A stretch of 64,000 nt of DNA from Mixophyes australis (lineage: Eukaryota; Chordata; Amphibia; Anura; Limnodynastidae). The stretch covers positions 39,591,835 through 39,655,834 of the forward strand of contig JAVHZZ010000003.1 in assembly GCA_036250195.1 (NCBI GenBank). Reading direction: 5' to 3'. A program made the position numbers and the translations under genes. Positions 1-11,856 of this stretch are shown one piece after another. How positions within the stretch are numbered: position 1 is the first letter of the stretch; the number at the start of each line of letters is the position of its first letter. The notes under the pieces are model-generated. The model searched no databases. It was given only the letters and a program-made list of their open reading frames with translations, and had not been told where the DNA came from.

Positions 1-433
1 TCACTCTGTGACATCACCATCAAATCACACGCTAACCTGCTACACAGACTGTGTGACTGCGCTGCGCTCACTCTGTGACATCACCATCCAATCACACACT
101 AACCTGCTTCATAGACTGTGTGACTGCACTGCGCTCACTCTGTGACATCACCATCCAATCACACAGTAACCTGCTACATAGACTGTGTGACTGCACTGTG
201 CTCACTCTGTGACATCACCATCCAAACACACACTAAGCTGCTACATAGACTGTATGACTGCACTGCACTCACTCTGTGACATCACCATCCAATCACACAC
301 TAACCTGCTACATAGACTGTGTGACTGCGCTCACTCTGTGACATCACCATCCAATCACACACTGAGCTGCTACATAGACCATGTGACTGCACTCACTCTG
401 TTACATCATCATCCAATCACACACTAACCTGCT
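1..433. repeat. 67-bp minisatellite, first block
   Basis: Tandem copies of a unit of about 67 bp, containing 'gactgtgtgactgcactg', 'ctctgtgacatcaccatcc' and 'aatcacacactaacctgct'. Some units are about 62 bp because one 'actgc' step is missing. The array starts before the window. It resumes at 3604 and again at 5483, so it was one array before two mobile elements entered it. No coding capacity is likely; the open frames across it are by-products of the repeat. Confidence 0.95.
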
Positions 434-439
434 CTGGAA

Positions 440-1265
440 TGCCAGATCAGTCTGTAACAAATTGACCTCTATCCATGATCTCTTTATCTCTAGATCCTTC
501 AACCTGCTTGCCATCACTGAAACCTGGCTATCCCCTGAGGACACTACCTCTCCAGCTGCTCTCTCTTTCGGGGGCTTGTCCTTCTCCCACACACCCAGAC
601 CTGGGGAACGGCAAGGTGGTGGCGTCGGCATACTTCTCTCCTCCTGCTGTTCTTTTCGGGTTCTTCCCCCTGAACCCTCCCTCTCTTTTTCCTCCTTTGA
701 GGTACACTCTATCCGCCTATTCCACCCAGTCCACCTTCGTGTTGCTGTTATCTACCGTCCTCCTGGTCCTGTCTCACTTTCTCTCCTCTGACCTTCCCTC
801 CCTGATCTTGGGGGATTTTAATATACCTATAGACAATCCCTCAGACCCTGCTGCCTCCAAACTTCTCTTCCTCTCCTCCTCCCTTGGTCTCTCTCAATGG
901 ACCTCATCTCCCTCCCACGCAGTGGCCTATCCCTAGATCTGGTTTTTTCACACGTCGGTACTGTCTCTGACCTCATTAATTCACCTTTTCCTCTCTCGGA
1001 CCACCATCTCCTCTCTTTTAGCATCTCTCCACCCCTCTCATCGTTCCAGGCCCCCAAGGTTACTCTCACCAGGCGTAATCTTGACACAGTTGATCCTACC
1101 AGTTTCTCCTCCTCCCTGGGCTCGCTCCTCTCCCCCATCACCACTCTTTCTTGCCCCGATAAGGCTGTCTCCTTCTACAATCGCACTCTTACCGCTGCAC
1201 TTGACTCTGTCGCCTCGGCTGTCACCGTCAAGCTTCGTCGGTCCCCGCCACAACTGGCACACTAA
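440..1265 (+). pseudogene. LINE endonuclease domain (broken)
   Basis: Remnant of the endonuclease/exonuclease/phosphatase-type domain that nicks target DNA for target-primed reverse transcription. Visible motifs in order: WNARS, LAITETWLS (catalytic E region), GGGVGIL, VAVIYRPPG, LILGDFNIP (catalytic D and N) and LSDHHLLSF (catalytic D and H). The domain is spread over at least two frames between about 440 and 1050, which shows frameshifts. The family's N-terminal ORF1 is absent because the copy is 5'-truncated. Confidence 0.85.
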
Positions 1266-1849
1266 ACTTACCCGCTGTCTTCAAAAAATGCTCCCGCAGT
1301 GCAGAACGGCTTTGGAGAAAGTCACGCACTCATGCTGACTTCCTCCACTTCAAGTTCATGCTTGCCTCTTATAGTTGCCTCTTATAGTTCGGCCCTTTCC
1401 CTCTCTAAACAATCTTTCTTCAAAGCTCTCATTTCTTCCCAATCCTCCAACCCCTGTCGGCTTTTTGCCACCTTCAACTTCCTCCTCTCCCCTACCCCTC
1501 TCCCACTCCCATTGAGTCTATACGTCATGACATCTCCCAGCAGTCTCTTCTTACCCCACCCTCTCCCTCCTCCATGCCCATTCTGTCCCCCTTCTCACCC
1601 TTCTCTGCTGCTGCTATCTCCTTTCTCCCCTCCCCTCCAGCTAGCTCACCCTGCTTCTCTTCCTTCACTCCGGTATCTGCAGATGAAGTCCATACCCTTC
1701 TCTCTTCCTCTCCCCCCTCCACTTGCACACAGGACCCAATCCCCTCCCACCTCCTCCGATCCCTCTCTCCCGAAGCCTGCTCCCACCTTGCACACCTCCT
1801 CAACCTCTCTCTCCCCTCTTTAATTTTCCCCTCCTCTTTTTAACATGCT

Positions 1850-3227
1850 CTTGTCTCCCCCATACTCAAGAAACCGTCCCTTAATCCCGCCTCTCTCTCT
1901 AATTACCGCCCTATTTCGCTTCTTCCTTTTGCCTCCAAACTCCTTGAACGGGTTGTCTACAACTGTCTCACCTCCTTTCTATCCTCTCACTCACTACTTG
2001 ACCCTCTCCAATCTGGTTTTCGCCCCCTCCACTCCACTGAAACTGCCCTCACTAAGGTCACTAATGACCTTCTCCTCGCTAAATCCAATAGACACTACTC
2101 TTATCTTATCCTTATTGATCTCTCTGCTGCCTTCGATACCGTTGACCACGCACTCCTTTTGCTAACTCTCAAATCTTTAGGCGTATGTAACACTGTCCTC
2201 TCCTGGTTTTCCTCTTACCTCACCAACCGTTCCTTCTCAATCTCTACTCATGATTCTACATCACCCCCTCTTCCCCTACCCATTGGCGTTTCTCAAGGCT
2301 CCGTTCTTGGCCCCCTGCTTTTCTCCCTCTACACCTCCTCCCTTGGTGTCCTCATCCACTCCTTTGGCCTCCAGTACCACCTCTATGCTGATGATACCCA
2401 AATCTCTCTTTCATCCCATGACCTCTCCCCTTCCCTTCTGTCTCGTGTCTCCTCCTGTCTCTCGGCCATCTCATCTTGGTTGTCCCAACGCTTCCTTAAA
2501 CTCAATATTTTCAAGACCGATCATATAGTCTTCCCCCCTGCCAGGACTCTCTCACCTCCCCCCTCTCTATTTCTGTTAATAACACTACCCTTGTTTCTGT
2601 CCCCCAAGTCCAATGCCTTGGGGTCATCCTTGATTCCTCCCTCTCATTTAAGCCTCACATTCTGTCTCTCTCAAAATCCTGTTACTTCCACCTTCGGAAT
2701 ATATCTAAGATACATCCCTTTCTCACCACGGAAACCACGAAAACCCTTGTTCACTCGCTTATTATCTCTCGCCTTGACTACTGTAACCTTCTTCTCTCTG
2801 GCCTACCTGATTCTCGCCTTGACCCTCTTAAGTCTATCCTCAATGCTGCTGCCTGCCTCATTTTTCTCTCCTGCCGCTCTATCTCTGCAGTCTCCCTCCA
2901 ACAGTCACTACATTGGCTCCCCATACCCTACAGAATTAAATTTAAACTCCTCACCCTCACCTTTAAAGCTCTTAGTTAATCTTCCCCTCCCTACATATCC
3001 AATCTCATCTCTACCTACACTCCTACCCACCCCCTCCGCTCTGCCTCTGACCGCCGCCTCACTACTTCACTGATCACCTCCTCTCACTCTCGTCTTCAGG
3101 ACTTTGCCCGGGCTACTCCCTTGCTGTGGAATGATCTTCCACATTCCATCAGGTTAGCATCTACTCTCAAAGGCTTCAAGCGTGCCCTTAAGACTCATTT
3201 CTTTATTCAAGTCTGTCAGTCCTCCTA
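1850..3227 (+). pseudogene. LINE reverse transcriptase and C-terminal region (broken)
   Basis: Reverse transcriptase of a non-LTR element. [12 protein letters not shown] (first catalytic aspartate) lies near 2110-2160, [13 protein letters not shown] near 2287-2325 and YADDTQ (catalytic pair) near 2381-2402. Downstream, another frame carries the family's C-terminal motifs, including HWLPIPYRI near 2911 and LWNDLPHS near 3125. The longest frame (2159-3073) leaves the conserved frame after the YADD box. A related C-terminal fragment occurs on the minus strand at 51619-52285. Confidence 0.85.
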
Positions 3228-3603
3228 ACTTTCTTGTCCTGGCTCTCTCCCCTAGTTAGTACCAGCCTTTATGTGTCTAGCCTTCCCTTTAGGGTGTTAG
3301 CTCTCATGTGCAGGGCCCCTTTCCTTGTGTGCTCCTTCTACTGTTCCTTCACCCTCTGTACCTCTTGGCCTGCTTCGCTAGCCTTGTTTTCCCTGTTTTA
3401 TTAATCTTCGGCCTTCTTCTTGCTGATTTCTACTATCCCTTTCACTATCTGTCAGATATAATCTGATTTGCTTTACCCTGTCCTCTGTGTTTGTATATAT
3501 TTGTGTATCATGTTGTGTCTTGGTTCTGTTTTCTATATATGTAATGTACGGCACTGCGGACCCTTGTGGCGCCTTATAAGTCAATGATAATAATAATAAT
3601 AAT

Positions 3604-3918
3604 ACATAGACTGTGTGACTGCGCTCACTCTGTGACATCACCATTGAATCACACACTAACCTGCTTCATACACTGTGTGACTGCACTGCGCTCACTCTGT
3701 GACATCACCATCCAATCACACACTAACCTGCTTCATAGACTGTGTGACTGCACTCACTCTGTGACATCACCATCCAAACACACACAACAAACCTGCTACA
3801 TAGACTGTGTGACTGCACTCACTCTGTGACATCACCATCCAAACACACACAACAAACCTGCTACATAGACTGTGTGACTGCAGTGCACTCACTATGTGAT
3901 ATCACCATTCAATCACAC
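3604..3918. repeat. 67-bp minisatellite, middle block
   Basis: Continuation of the array from 1-433, with the same phase as the unit cut at 433. It holds about five units and some variants, such as 'cacacacaacaaacctgct'. It ends at 'aatcacac', where the gypsy element enters. Confidence 0.93.
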
Positions 3919-4357
3919 TGTCATGGTCTGGAGACAGGATGAGAGCTCAGTGGCAGGGAGGAAGGCTGGCTAACAGGAGGTGAGATGGTAAGAAAGGTCA
4001 AGCTTGCCGGGTTCGGTACACAGAGAGGCAGAGAGGTCCAATGGTTGAGGCAGAGGCGAAGTAGAGGGCAAACCGAGGTTGGTACATGAGTAGTAGATGC
4101 TGGTAATCAGGAACAGCAGCAGGAGCAGGAGCTAGATCACAGGCACAGAGCACAATAATCAGGCACTGGAGACAGGAACTGGCCAGGCTTTTATAGGAAA
4201 TCAAGGGGGTGCAGCTAAGGCATGCTGGGACATCAGGAGATTACTGGAACTGAACTAGAACACAGAATACATGCAAGGAACTGTCCAGCAGCCAGAATAG
4301 CTCAGTCAGTAGAGCAGCAGCCCACAGAGGCAAAAGCCCTGGGTTAGAATCCTGACA
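3919..4357 (-). repeat. LTR of the gypsy remnant (3' LTR)
   Basis: Begins TGTCATGG and ends CCTGACA in plus coordinates, 439 bp. On the minus strand a TATA-type box (TATAAAAG) sits at about 4190-4197, consistent with a U3 promoter read leftward. The purine-rich sequence next to its inner edge (minus strand 'ggaggggagtac') is the expected polypurine tract. Its outer U3 end contains the tRNA-like segment listed separately. Confidence 0.82.
4281..4355 (+). other. tRNA-like sequence at LTR end
   Basis: Contains TAGCTCAGTCAGTAGAGC, a near match to a tRNA D-arm and pol III A box with a perfect GCTC/GAGC stem, and further on GGTTAGAATCC, one base from the universal T-loop and B box. The anticodon stem does not pair and the T stem is weak, so this is not a functional tRNA gene. 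It lies inside the LTR on the opposite strand to the retroelement. The same sequence recurs at 5407-5475, so it belongs to the LTR rather than being a later insertion. Confidence 0.7.
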
Positions 4358-5404
4358 GTACTCCCCTCCTTCCAGTACGTCCTCTGGACCTCTCAGGAGT
4401 TGGCTTGCTAGGATGTCTCTGTTGAAACAGTCTCGTTAATCTGGAGACATGGACATTTTCTGCAGGCTCCCACAAATTTTCTTCCGGACCATGTCCCCTC
4501 CATTTCACCAAGTACTGCAGTCTATTTCTGCAGATTCTGGAGGATCTCTTCAACAACAAATTCCTCTTCGCCTTCCACCATGACTGATGGTGGTGGGGCC
4601 GAAATACGGCCAGGAAAGGGGTTGTCTTGAAATGGCTTGAGCAGAGAGACATGGAATACCGGATGTATCTTCATAGAGGTGGGAGGTTCTAAGCGGAATG
4701 CAACTTTACCAATCTGTAATAGGATTTTAAATGGCACAATAAACTTTTGACCCAATTTTGGTGAGGTTCTTAATAGATAGCCAGACTTTGTCTTCAATAA
4801 GAAAATTGTGTCCATCTCTACGGTGTCTGTTGGCAGCTTGCCTGTAATGTTCCTGGGCTTCTTTCAAATTTACAATAAGCCTCTTTTGAACCTCTTGTAA
4901 ACTGTTGGAATTGATGTGGAAACCGAAAGATTTGGAATGAACGCTGGATGGAGTCCACAGTTGGCAAAGAAAGACGTCTGGGAAATTGAACCGTGTTTAG
5001 AGTTATTGTAAGAAAATTCAGCAGCCGGTAGAAAACTCATCCAATCATCTTGAAGGAAGCTAATAAAACATTTTAAATATTGTTCAAGTGTCTGATTAGT
5101 CCTTTCAGTCTATCCATTAGACTGTGGGTGAAAAGCCGAGAACAAATTCAGTTTTATTCCCAGGGCAGTTGAAAAACTCTTCCAGAGCTTAGAAGTGAAC
5201 TGAACACCTCAATCCGAGACTATGTCATCAGGGATGCCATGAAGCCTGAATATTTCCTGAATCAAAAGCTCTGCAGTCTGTTCAGCAGTGGGTACTCCTT
5301 TAACAGGGATAAAATGAGCCATCTTATTTAGACGGTCCACTACCACAAGAATTGTTGTCAGGTGGTAGATCAACTATGAAATCTAGCATGAATGGCTAGC
5401 TATG
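4358..5404 (-). pseudogene. gypsy integrase C-terminus with chromodomain (partial)
   Basis: Minus-strand fragment of chromoviral pol. Reading from 5404 leftward it shows the end of the integrase core (the TNQTLEQYLKCF region follows the final catalytic Glu), then a GPF/Y-like module ending in HPVFHVSLLKPF near 4640-4700, then a chromodomain with LQYLVKWRGHGPEENLWEP near 4455-4515. The chromodomain binds modified histone tails and guides integration in this clade. Several frameshifts separate the pieces, and the N-terminal half of pol is deleted. Confidence 0.82.
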
Positions 5405-5406
5405 AA

Positions 5407-5477
5407 AGCAGCCAGAATAGCTCAGTCAGTAGAGCAGCAGTCCACAGAGGCAGAAGCCTTGAGTTTGAATCATGACA
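5407..5477 (+). other. second tRNA-like copy, remnant of the other LTR end
   Basis: Near-duplicate of 4281-4355 with the same TAGCTCAGTCAGTAGAGC block and a decayed B box (AGTTTGAATCA). It ends in TGACA directly before the CACAC duplication, so it is the surviving outer tip of the element's second LTR. The join to integrase sequence at about 5404 marks the internal deletion. Confidence 0.7.
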
Positions 5478-5507
5478 CACACACACACACACACACACAC
5501 ACTACAC
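5478..5507. repeat. (CA)n microsatellite
   Basis: Short CA run directly right of the gypsy element. It probably grew from the CACAC target duplication and the array's own 'cacacac'. Confidence 0.85.
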
Positions 5508-6540
5508 TGCTACATAGACTGTGTGACTGCACTGTGCTCACTCTGTGACTTCACCATCCAATCACACACTAACCTGCTACATAGACTGTGTGACTGCACT
5601 GTGCTCACTCTGTGACATCACCATCCAATCACACACTAACCTGCTACACAGACTGTGTGACTGCGCTGCGCTCACTGTGTGACATCACCATCCAATCACA
5701 CACTAACCTGCTACATAGACTGTGTGACTGCACTGTGCTCACTCTGTGACATCACCATCCAATCACACACTAACCTGCTACATAGACTGTGTGACTGCAC
5801 TGTGCTCACTCTGTGACTTCACCATCCAATCACACACTAACCTGCTACATAGACTGTGTGACTGCACTGTGCTCACTCTGTGACATCACCATCCAATCAC
5901 ACACTAACCTGCTACACAGACTGTGTGACTGCGCTGCGCTCACTGTGTGACATCACCATCCAATCACACACTAACCTGCTACATAGACTGTGTGACTATA
6001 CTGCGCTCACTCTGTGACATCACCATCCAATCACACACTAACCTGCAACATAGACTGTGTGACTGCACTGTGCTCACTCTGTGACATCACCATCCAATCA
6101 CACACTAACCTGCTACATAGACTGTGTGACTGCACTGTGCTCACTCTGTGACATTATCATCCAATCACACACTAACCTGCAACCTAGACTGTGTGACTGC
6201 ACTGTGCTCACTGTGTTACATCACCATCAAATCACACACTAACCTGCTACACAGACTGTGTGACTGCGCTGCGCTCACTCTGTGACATCACCATCCAATC
6301 ACACACTAACCTGCTACATAGACTGTGTGACTGCGCTTCGCTCACTCTGTGACATCACCATCCAATCACACACTAACCTGCTACACAGACTGTGTGACTG
6401 CGCTGCGCTCACTCTGTGACATCACCATCCAATCACACACTAACCTGCTACACAGACTGTGTGACTGCGCTTCGCTCACTCTGTGACATCACCATCCAAT
6501 CACACACTAACCTGCTACACAGACTGTATATCTGCACAGT
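5508..6540. repeat. 67-bp minisatellite, last block with higher-order repeat
   Basis: About 15 further units of the same array. A four-unit block is duplicated: the rare variant 'tgacttcacc' recurs about 268 bp apart (near 5548 and 5816), followed by the same order of later variants. The array ends at about 6540 in degenerate sequence. Confidence 0.93.
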
Positions 6541-9138
6541 GTTCAGTGATATCAGAATAACTAAAAAGATGTCAAACTAGGGGAAATTACTCTTGTCAGG
6601 TGGGTGACCCCATTTGATGGCCCATGTTGCCCCAGGGTTCCTGTTGCCAGTCAGAGTTCTACATAGCACAGTATCTGAATATTTTAATTTTTAATACAAC
6701 CCAGCTACTGTAAAGACTAACCTTTATGACTTTTTATATAAACTGGCCTACTGATAACCCTTTACAAATTGAATCTCAAGTCTTACGAATATGATTCTCC
6801 ATTGTACATTAGAGTTTAATACAGTGAATCATCTGACTTGTTTCAAGGAAGTTTCTCTGATTTTCATCTTGTCATTGCATATGAGCTTCAAAAAAACGAA
6901 CAGACAGTTTTACTTTAGTTTTAATAGAAATAATGATACCAATTCATCTTTGACAGATTAAAATATTAAAGGAAAGGAACTACGAGTTATGCAGAGTCTG
7001 ATAGTGTATCTCGGAAGAAAAATGATTGTCTGAGGCTGTAATGTAACTTCGGCTAAAATAGCCAGTGTCAGCATAAAGAGGTGACATTTAGAGTAAAATC
7101 TAAGAAATTTCCATTTAAATGACTTTTTGCATGTTCTGTGCAATAATTTAAAAGTGTTACTTCCAACTTTAAAAGAAAATTTAAAACCCGATAGTTTATT
7201 TCGCCCTATTATTAGTAGTAAAATAACAATCAGAAACAAGGTTGAAAACATATTCTAAAATATTACAAAACAGCATAATATATAATGTATAAATATTTAC
7301 AAATGTATGCCTTTATCTACTGATACATTACATACCACATACTGATGAAGTCCTTACTAGCAAAAGTGGCTGACACCTTTTTGCATGTCCGGTTGGCAGA
7401 GCTGAACACAACGTATGCTATGCAGCACACCAACTGCACTCAACACATTGTCATGCTACCATGCAAAGCACTCAGAACTATTAGGTCTTGTTAACATGCA
7501 CAAACTGTGCTGCCTGAAATCCAATGAGCATCGCACATTAACAGCGATTGCCCTTGTTTACAGACAGAGCGCACGCTAAAGGGTTCAATAAACTCTAATG
7601 TTCTGAGAATTTACAACACATTTAAAGCACCCTGAATGCCTCATTGGTTCTCTATTGGCTTCCACGTACAATGTACATATACATGTACATGTAAGAAAAT
7701 AATTATTAAAGGACAACAACCTTCATTTTCCATCACAAATAGGAAAACACATAGCCCATAACTTTAAATTTGATAAGACTGAGTGTCTGCTTCAGAAATG
7801 GAATAGTTAAAGCTTAATCTAATGGTTAATCTTGGGTATTGAAAATATTCTGCTTTGCTCAACCTTGCACACTGGATTTTTTTTCGAACATGGCTTTAAT
7901 TTTTAATCCTATAATCTCCAGATATTTCAGTTCAGAGGTAGTATAGCATGGTCCAGAGAGGGTTCTAGGAGTTTCAAGGGTTAATAGCATACTTTTTCAA
8001 ACATTCCAATACTGGGTATACCTCTATGTTTTAATGTGCCTTTCTTAACAGTGCATTATTTAGTAATCTGCAAAACAACCAATGAGCTCTAAAAAGTTTT
8101 AGGCCTTTATGCAAGTAAGGAAAGCTCCACCCCTATTTGCAATGTTAAATATGTCTGCTTTCAGGAAAGGGATGGGACTGATAGCATCCTGGACATATTT
8201 TGTAAATTATTGGCACATTTATTTCAGGTACATTGTTTAGTTTATTATTATTATTATTATTATAATAACATATATTCAAGTGGGGTAACTTGCTCACACT
8301 CCCACACATGCTTATATAACTTGATATATATTTTTAAACATTATATAAAACAGCTTACAAAGTACAATTAGCTTCGCAGATTATAGAGAACATAAAGACT
8401 CTTTAAAAAGGCTTCAAGATTGACAGCTATTAATAATTACCTTATGTTTCAAGCAATCACTTGTGCTCTATCTCAAGTCCTGCCAAGATTAAGGGTGACA
8501 ATTGTATTCTGTTGGAAAAGAAAAGAGAGCATTTGATTGTTCATGACATTTTGTTCAGAATCAATCATCGCCAGCTCAAGTAAGACTGATCAAGACTGCT
8601 GTATACGAGATTTGCCGCAATTGGCAAGGCTCAGAGCTGTTTCCACGGAACTGAACATAATGATGGATTTATCACTGTAATCATCATGGTATAACAGAGG
8701 GTCCCCTGAGGAGTAAACTGGGCAAATTGATTACAAGATACCTCAAGATAGAAGAGATCTTTGTTTAGCAAGGCTCTATGTGTTACAGTCAGTGCCTAAT
8801 TTACATGTACACTTTTGACATGAACTCTACGTGCAAAACTTTTTATATATTTTTCATCTGTTTATCTGCACTACAACTATAGTAACCAATTAGAATTTAG
8901 TTTGAACTTATTTAGTCCAAATGCCTCATATATAAAGCGCTTGATGTGCATTGCAAAATGCCTTGATTTAAACTCCAATCAATGTGCCTGAACGGGTCAC
9001 CCAAGAAACATCAAGGTACAAGTCTACCCTCTGCTCTCACGGGATGTCCCTACGAATTAGATGTGCATCTAGGTGAGAGGAGAGGTAAAAAAAAATCTCA
9101 ATAAGCAAAAGTCTAATGGTTACATGAAACTTCACCCT
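6541..9138. other. AT-rich stretch, no gene seen
   Basis: No frame shows domain-like composition; the 97-codon minus-strand frame at 6958-7251 has no recognisable motif. A short (TTA)n run lies at 8242-8262. I see no recognisable transposon ends here. Confidence 0.6.
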
Positions 9139-9840
9139 TGTTACGGTTCTCAGGAGTTTTCTATCAGTCAGAGTTAGAGCAGGCCTTCCGAAGGCGTGGA
9201 GTCTAAAGAACCCCCCGGTCTTCATCAAGTACCGCCGCAAGGCGGGATGGATTTTGTTGCCGGAGGTCCGCAGTTCGCAGTCCTTAGGTTACCCCACTGA
9301 CGTGATAGGTGACAGACGGTTGATAAGAGATCCGGCAGAATATAGGAGAATAGACTCTGTAGAGGTAGTGTAGTACGGCACAGAGGAGCAGGATCAGTTA
9401 TCTGAAGAAACACAGCATATACAGAAGAATCCAAGCCGTATACAGTGGAACTCTGGGTCGGATACACTGAGGACACACCAAACTCAGGAGAGTCGCTGGG
9501 TCGGATACACAGGTGAACAGGCAGCAGAGTAGCCAATAAGGATAGCCAGGTCGGATACACTGGTGCACAGGCAGCAGCGGATCCAGAAGCAGAGGTTAAA
9601 CAATCCAAAGGTCATACACAAGGAAACACCAGAAACTGCAGAGGACACACAGGGAGAGCCAGACACAAAGTGGTAACTTGTTGCCCTGACAAGGCTGCAG
9701 TGTCCAGGTGAGCTTTAAATAGTCTGCAGATAGTATATGCCACCTCCCAGCCACGATCATGTGATCGCCCAACCAGGAAGTGCCGAGCTGTACACAGAGG
9801 CAGGGAAATCAGCAGCACAGGAGCAAGTAAGTTTGTGACA
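9139..9840 (-). mobile_element. Solo LTR, gypsy type
   Basis: A 702-bp LTR with TGTTACGG at one end and TTTGTGACA at the other, flanked by perfect 5-bp duplications ACCCT (9134-9138 and 9841-9845). No internal region is present, so it is a solo LTR made by LTR-LTR recombination. A TATTTAAA box on the minus strand at 9714-9721 suggests minus orientation. The motif 'ggtcggatacac' recurs irregularly (near 9457, 9499 and 9551). Open frames inside it are not genes. Confidence 0.85.
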
Positions 9841-9977
9841 ACCCTCCTTTCAATTAAGGACAACCTGTTTAAATAAACAAACATTTGCATTTTAATCCCA
9901 AAATACTGCTACTCAGTTTAGCCTCATTAACAAAACAAAATTAATGATTAAAGTAAGGGGACATTGGGACTGTTTAT

Positions 9978-9983
<6 letters not shown>

Positions 9984-10029
<46 letters not shown>
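9984..10029. repeat. (GT)n microsatellite
   Basis: Uninterrupted TG/GT dinucleotide run of about 46 bp. Confidence 0.97.
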
Positions 10030-10031
<2 letters not shown>

Positions 10032-10600
10032 GGTTTTTATTACATTGCTCAGGGGGTACCTAGAATAGTTGCTCTTCATCAAAGTGCAACATTGGGGTAC
10101 AAAGTGGATCCCACTTAAAGTATAGGGCAAGAACCAAAGACCATCAGCTCTGAGTTGGTGCAAACTTCATGTTCTTTTGTAGAGTGGAAATGGCCATGTT
10201 CCCCTCCACACAGAAAAGAGTGCCCCTAAAATGAACCCTCTCAACCACCTTATCTTATTTTGATAATCACACTCCGCAAAAGGAAATTCTATTCTTGTGC
10301 TTCTTGGCATAACTCGTTGCGCCTACTCTGTACTTTGCAAGGTACACCCTCACTCCACCCAACAAGTCACATTGGCCTGTGCAAACTCTCCCCATAAACT
10401 CTGAAAACTATTTTGCTCCACAAACCTGTGCGCTTTGGTGGAAATATAGATGCATTTGCACAAATTGAGATGCATGGCAGGACTAAGGTGCATAACTATC
10501 CTGGGTGTGGGGGCTATGGGTCCCAAAGGTGAGGGGTCATCCCCACGACCGAGGCCTCTGCTCCTCCATTATATCCCTGCTGATGGCCCAGCTCTGTTCT

Positions 10601-10921
10601 TAGGGCCGAATTTACCCAAGGTCTAACTGGGCTACAGCCCAGAGGCCTCGTGCATCCAGGGGGCCCTTGAAAGTGCTCAGCAGCATTATTAGTCCGATCA
10701 ATGCCGCTGAGCTTGTCACTGTAGTCCTTTCCCTGGCGCTCAGATTCACTCTCAAGGATCTCCTCAGTAAGGAGCTTACAGCGCGCTGCGGAAGGAGTAC
10801 AGTGACAGGAGAAAGAGGTAGGCGCTTAAGGAAGGGGGCTGTGGGTAACTCACAGGTGGGCCTCACTGGGAAATTGAGCCCCCCTTAGCCCAGGGACCTC
10901 CGTTCCCTTAATCCGGCCCTG
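10601..10921. mobile_element. Non-autonomous hAT transposon (MITE)
   Basis: A 321-bp element flanked by perfect 8-bp duplications TCTGTTCT (10593-10600 and 10922-10929), as expected for hAT. Its ends are TAGGGCCGAATTTA and, read on the other strand, CAGGGCCGGATTAA. It has no transposase. It sits inside older repetitive-looking sequence (about 10480-11120) that I cannot classify. Confidence 0.85.
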
Positions 10922-11245
10922 TCTGTTCTCAACAGATTAGTGCAGAGTCTCGCACAATCACAATGGGCCCATTGTGCTGGACCAAGCAGGCTTAGAAAAG
11001 GCCCCCATCCTGCTTGTTGAGAGCAGAGAGTGGAGCTTTGAGAGGGTGGAACGGCATCACTGGCCACTAATGTAAGTTTTGCTATGGGGCCCAATGATGT
11101 GCTGTTCCACCCCTGGCAGGACCAACACTGATTTTGCACTATGCATCAAATGTTTTGCACTTTGTAAATAACCTCCAATGAAAGCAACTGATTTGCTCCA
11201 ATTTAGTAAATAAACCTCTCTCTAAATTCCTATATAAAACATCAT

Positions 11246-11386
11246 GGGGTAAATGTATGAAGCTCCGGGTTCTTCAACACCCGCGAGTTCGGTGTCTTCA
11301 GCGCTTAAATTTAAAGCGGCGCTGCCTTGTAAAGGGAAACTTCCTCGCGGGTGTTGAAGAACCCGGAGCTTCATACATTTACCCCC
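11246..11386. mobile_element. Foldback MITE, GGGGTAAATGTAT family (one arm shortened)
   Basis: Terminal inverted arms begin GGGGTAAATGTATGAAG and contain 'ccgggttcttcaacacccgcg'-type sequence that matches its partner arm exactly. The right arm lacks the inner 'aaatttaaagcggcgctg' part present in full copies (26774-26962 and 63302-63492). It is non-coding. Confidence 0.82.
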
Positions 11387-11787
11387 AGGTGTCTCTGCAG
11401 GGCAGTAATTGTCATGTAGGCTGATAGAGATCCATACCTAAAGCTGGCCACAATTGGCTGGTCTTACCTCCACCCTGAGCTCTGAGTCACTGGAAGACTG
11501 TCCCGTTTAACCACACATATGGCTAGCCAAATTGGATGAGATCCACCTTCTCAGAAACCTGGCCGATAGGCTTGACCCTATCCAGCTTGCACTGATATTT
11601 GCTAGTGCACTCAGAAGATGACAACACACACAGTGGTCCACATTTTTCATTCCTCATAATGACCTTTTTTTTCTTATATAGCATCATGCTTGGTTTGGGG
11701 TAGCTCCTGCAATACTGGCCCAGCATCATCTGCAAGATTTACAGCATGTGTGCCCAGCATAATACAGTGCTGCTCTGTATAACAGCA

Positions 11788-11795
<8 letters not shown>

Positions 11796-11852
<57 letters not shown>
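11796..11852. repeat. (AT)n microsatellite
   Basis: Uninterrupted AT dinucleotide run. Frames across it are spurious. Confidence 0.97.

Positions 11853-11856
<4 letters not shown>

Larger units (their letters stand above)
434..3603 (+). mobile_element. L2/CR1-type LINE, 5'-truncated, decayed
   Basis: Non-LTR retrotransposon inserted in the minisatellite. It begins inside the apurinic-like endonuclease domain (WNARS motif at its very start) and runs through endonuclease, reverse transcriptase and a conserved C-terminal region to a 3' end of (AAT)n after a 'gcgccttataa' motif. Array sequence 'aacctgct' before it and 'acatagactg' after it join to restore a normal repeat unit, so the borders are exact and I see no target-site duplication. 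Coding is split over three frames, so this copy is dead. L2 is my best clade guess; CR1 and Rex1 are close alternatives. Confidence 0.9.
3919..5477 (-). mobile_element. Ty3/gypsy chromovirus, internally deleted
   Basis: LTR retrotransposon remnant in minus orientation. It consists of one full LTR (3919-4357), the 3' part of pol (chromodomain and integrase end, 4358-5404) and about 70 bp of the other LTR end (5407-5477). Both outer ends are TGTCA/TGACA. The insertion is bounded by CACAC on the left (3914-3918) and CACAC on the right (5478-5482), a plausible 5-bp duplication, although the right flank is a (CA)n run. Gag, protease, RT and most of the 5' LTR are missing, apparently through one deletion that fused integrase to the distal LTR end. 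Confidence 0.85.

Noticed and set aside
209..427. Open frame across the minisatellite
   Set aside because: It only reflects the repeat period; the translation repeats the same unit and has no domain.
4281..4355. Functional tRNA gene
   Set aside because: The D-arm and T-loop motifs are good, but the anticodon stem does not pair and the T stem is weak.
1..6540. CRISPR-like repeat-spacer array
   Set aside because: Units are contiguous tandem copies with no unique spacers, in a eukaryotic repeat context.
9841..9860. Polypurine tract next to the LTR at 9139-9840 (part of a larger element)
   Set aside because: The first five bases are the ACCCT target duplication, so the LTR is solo and this is flanking DNA.
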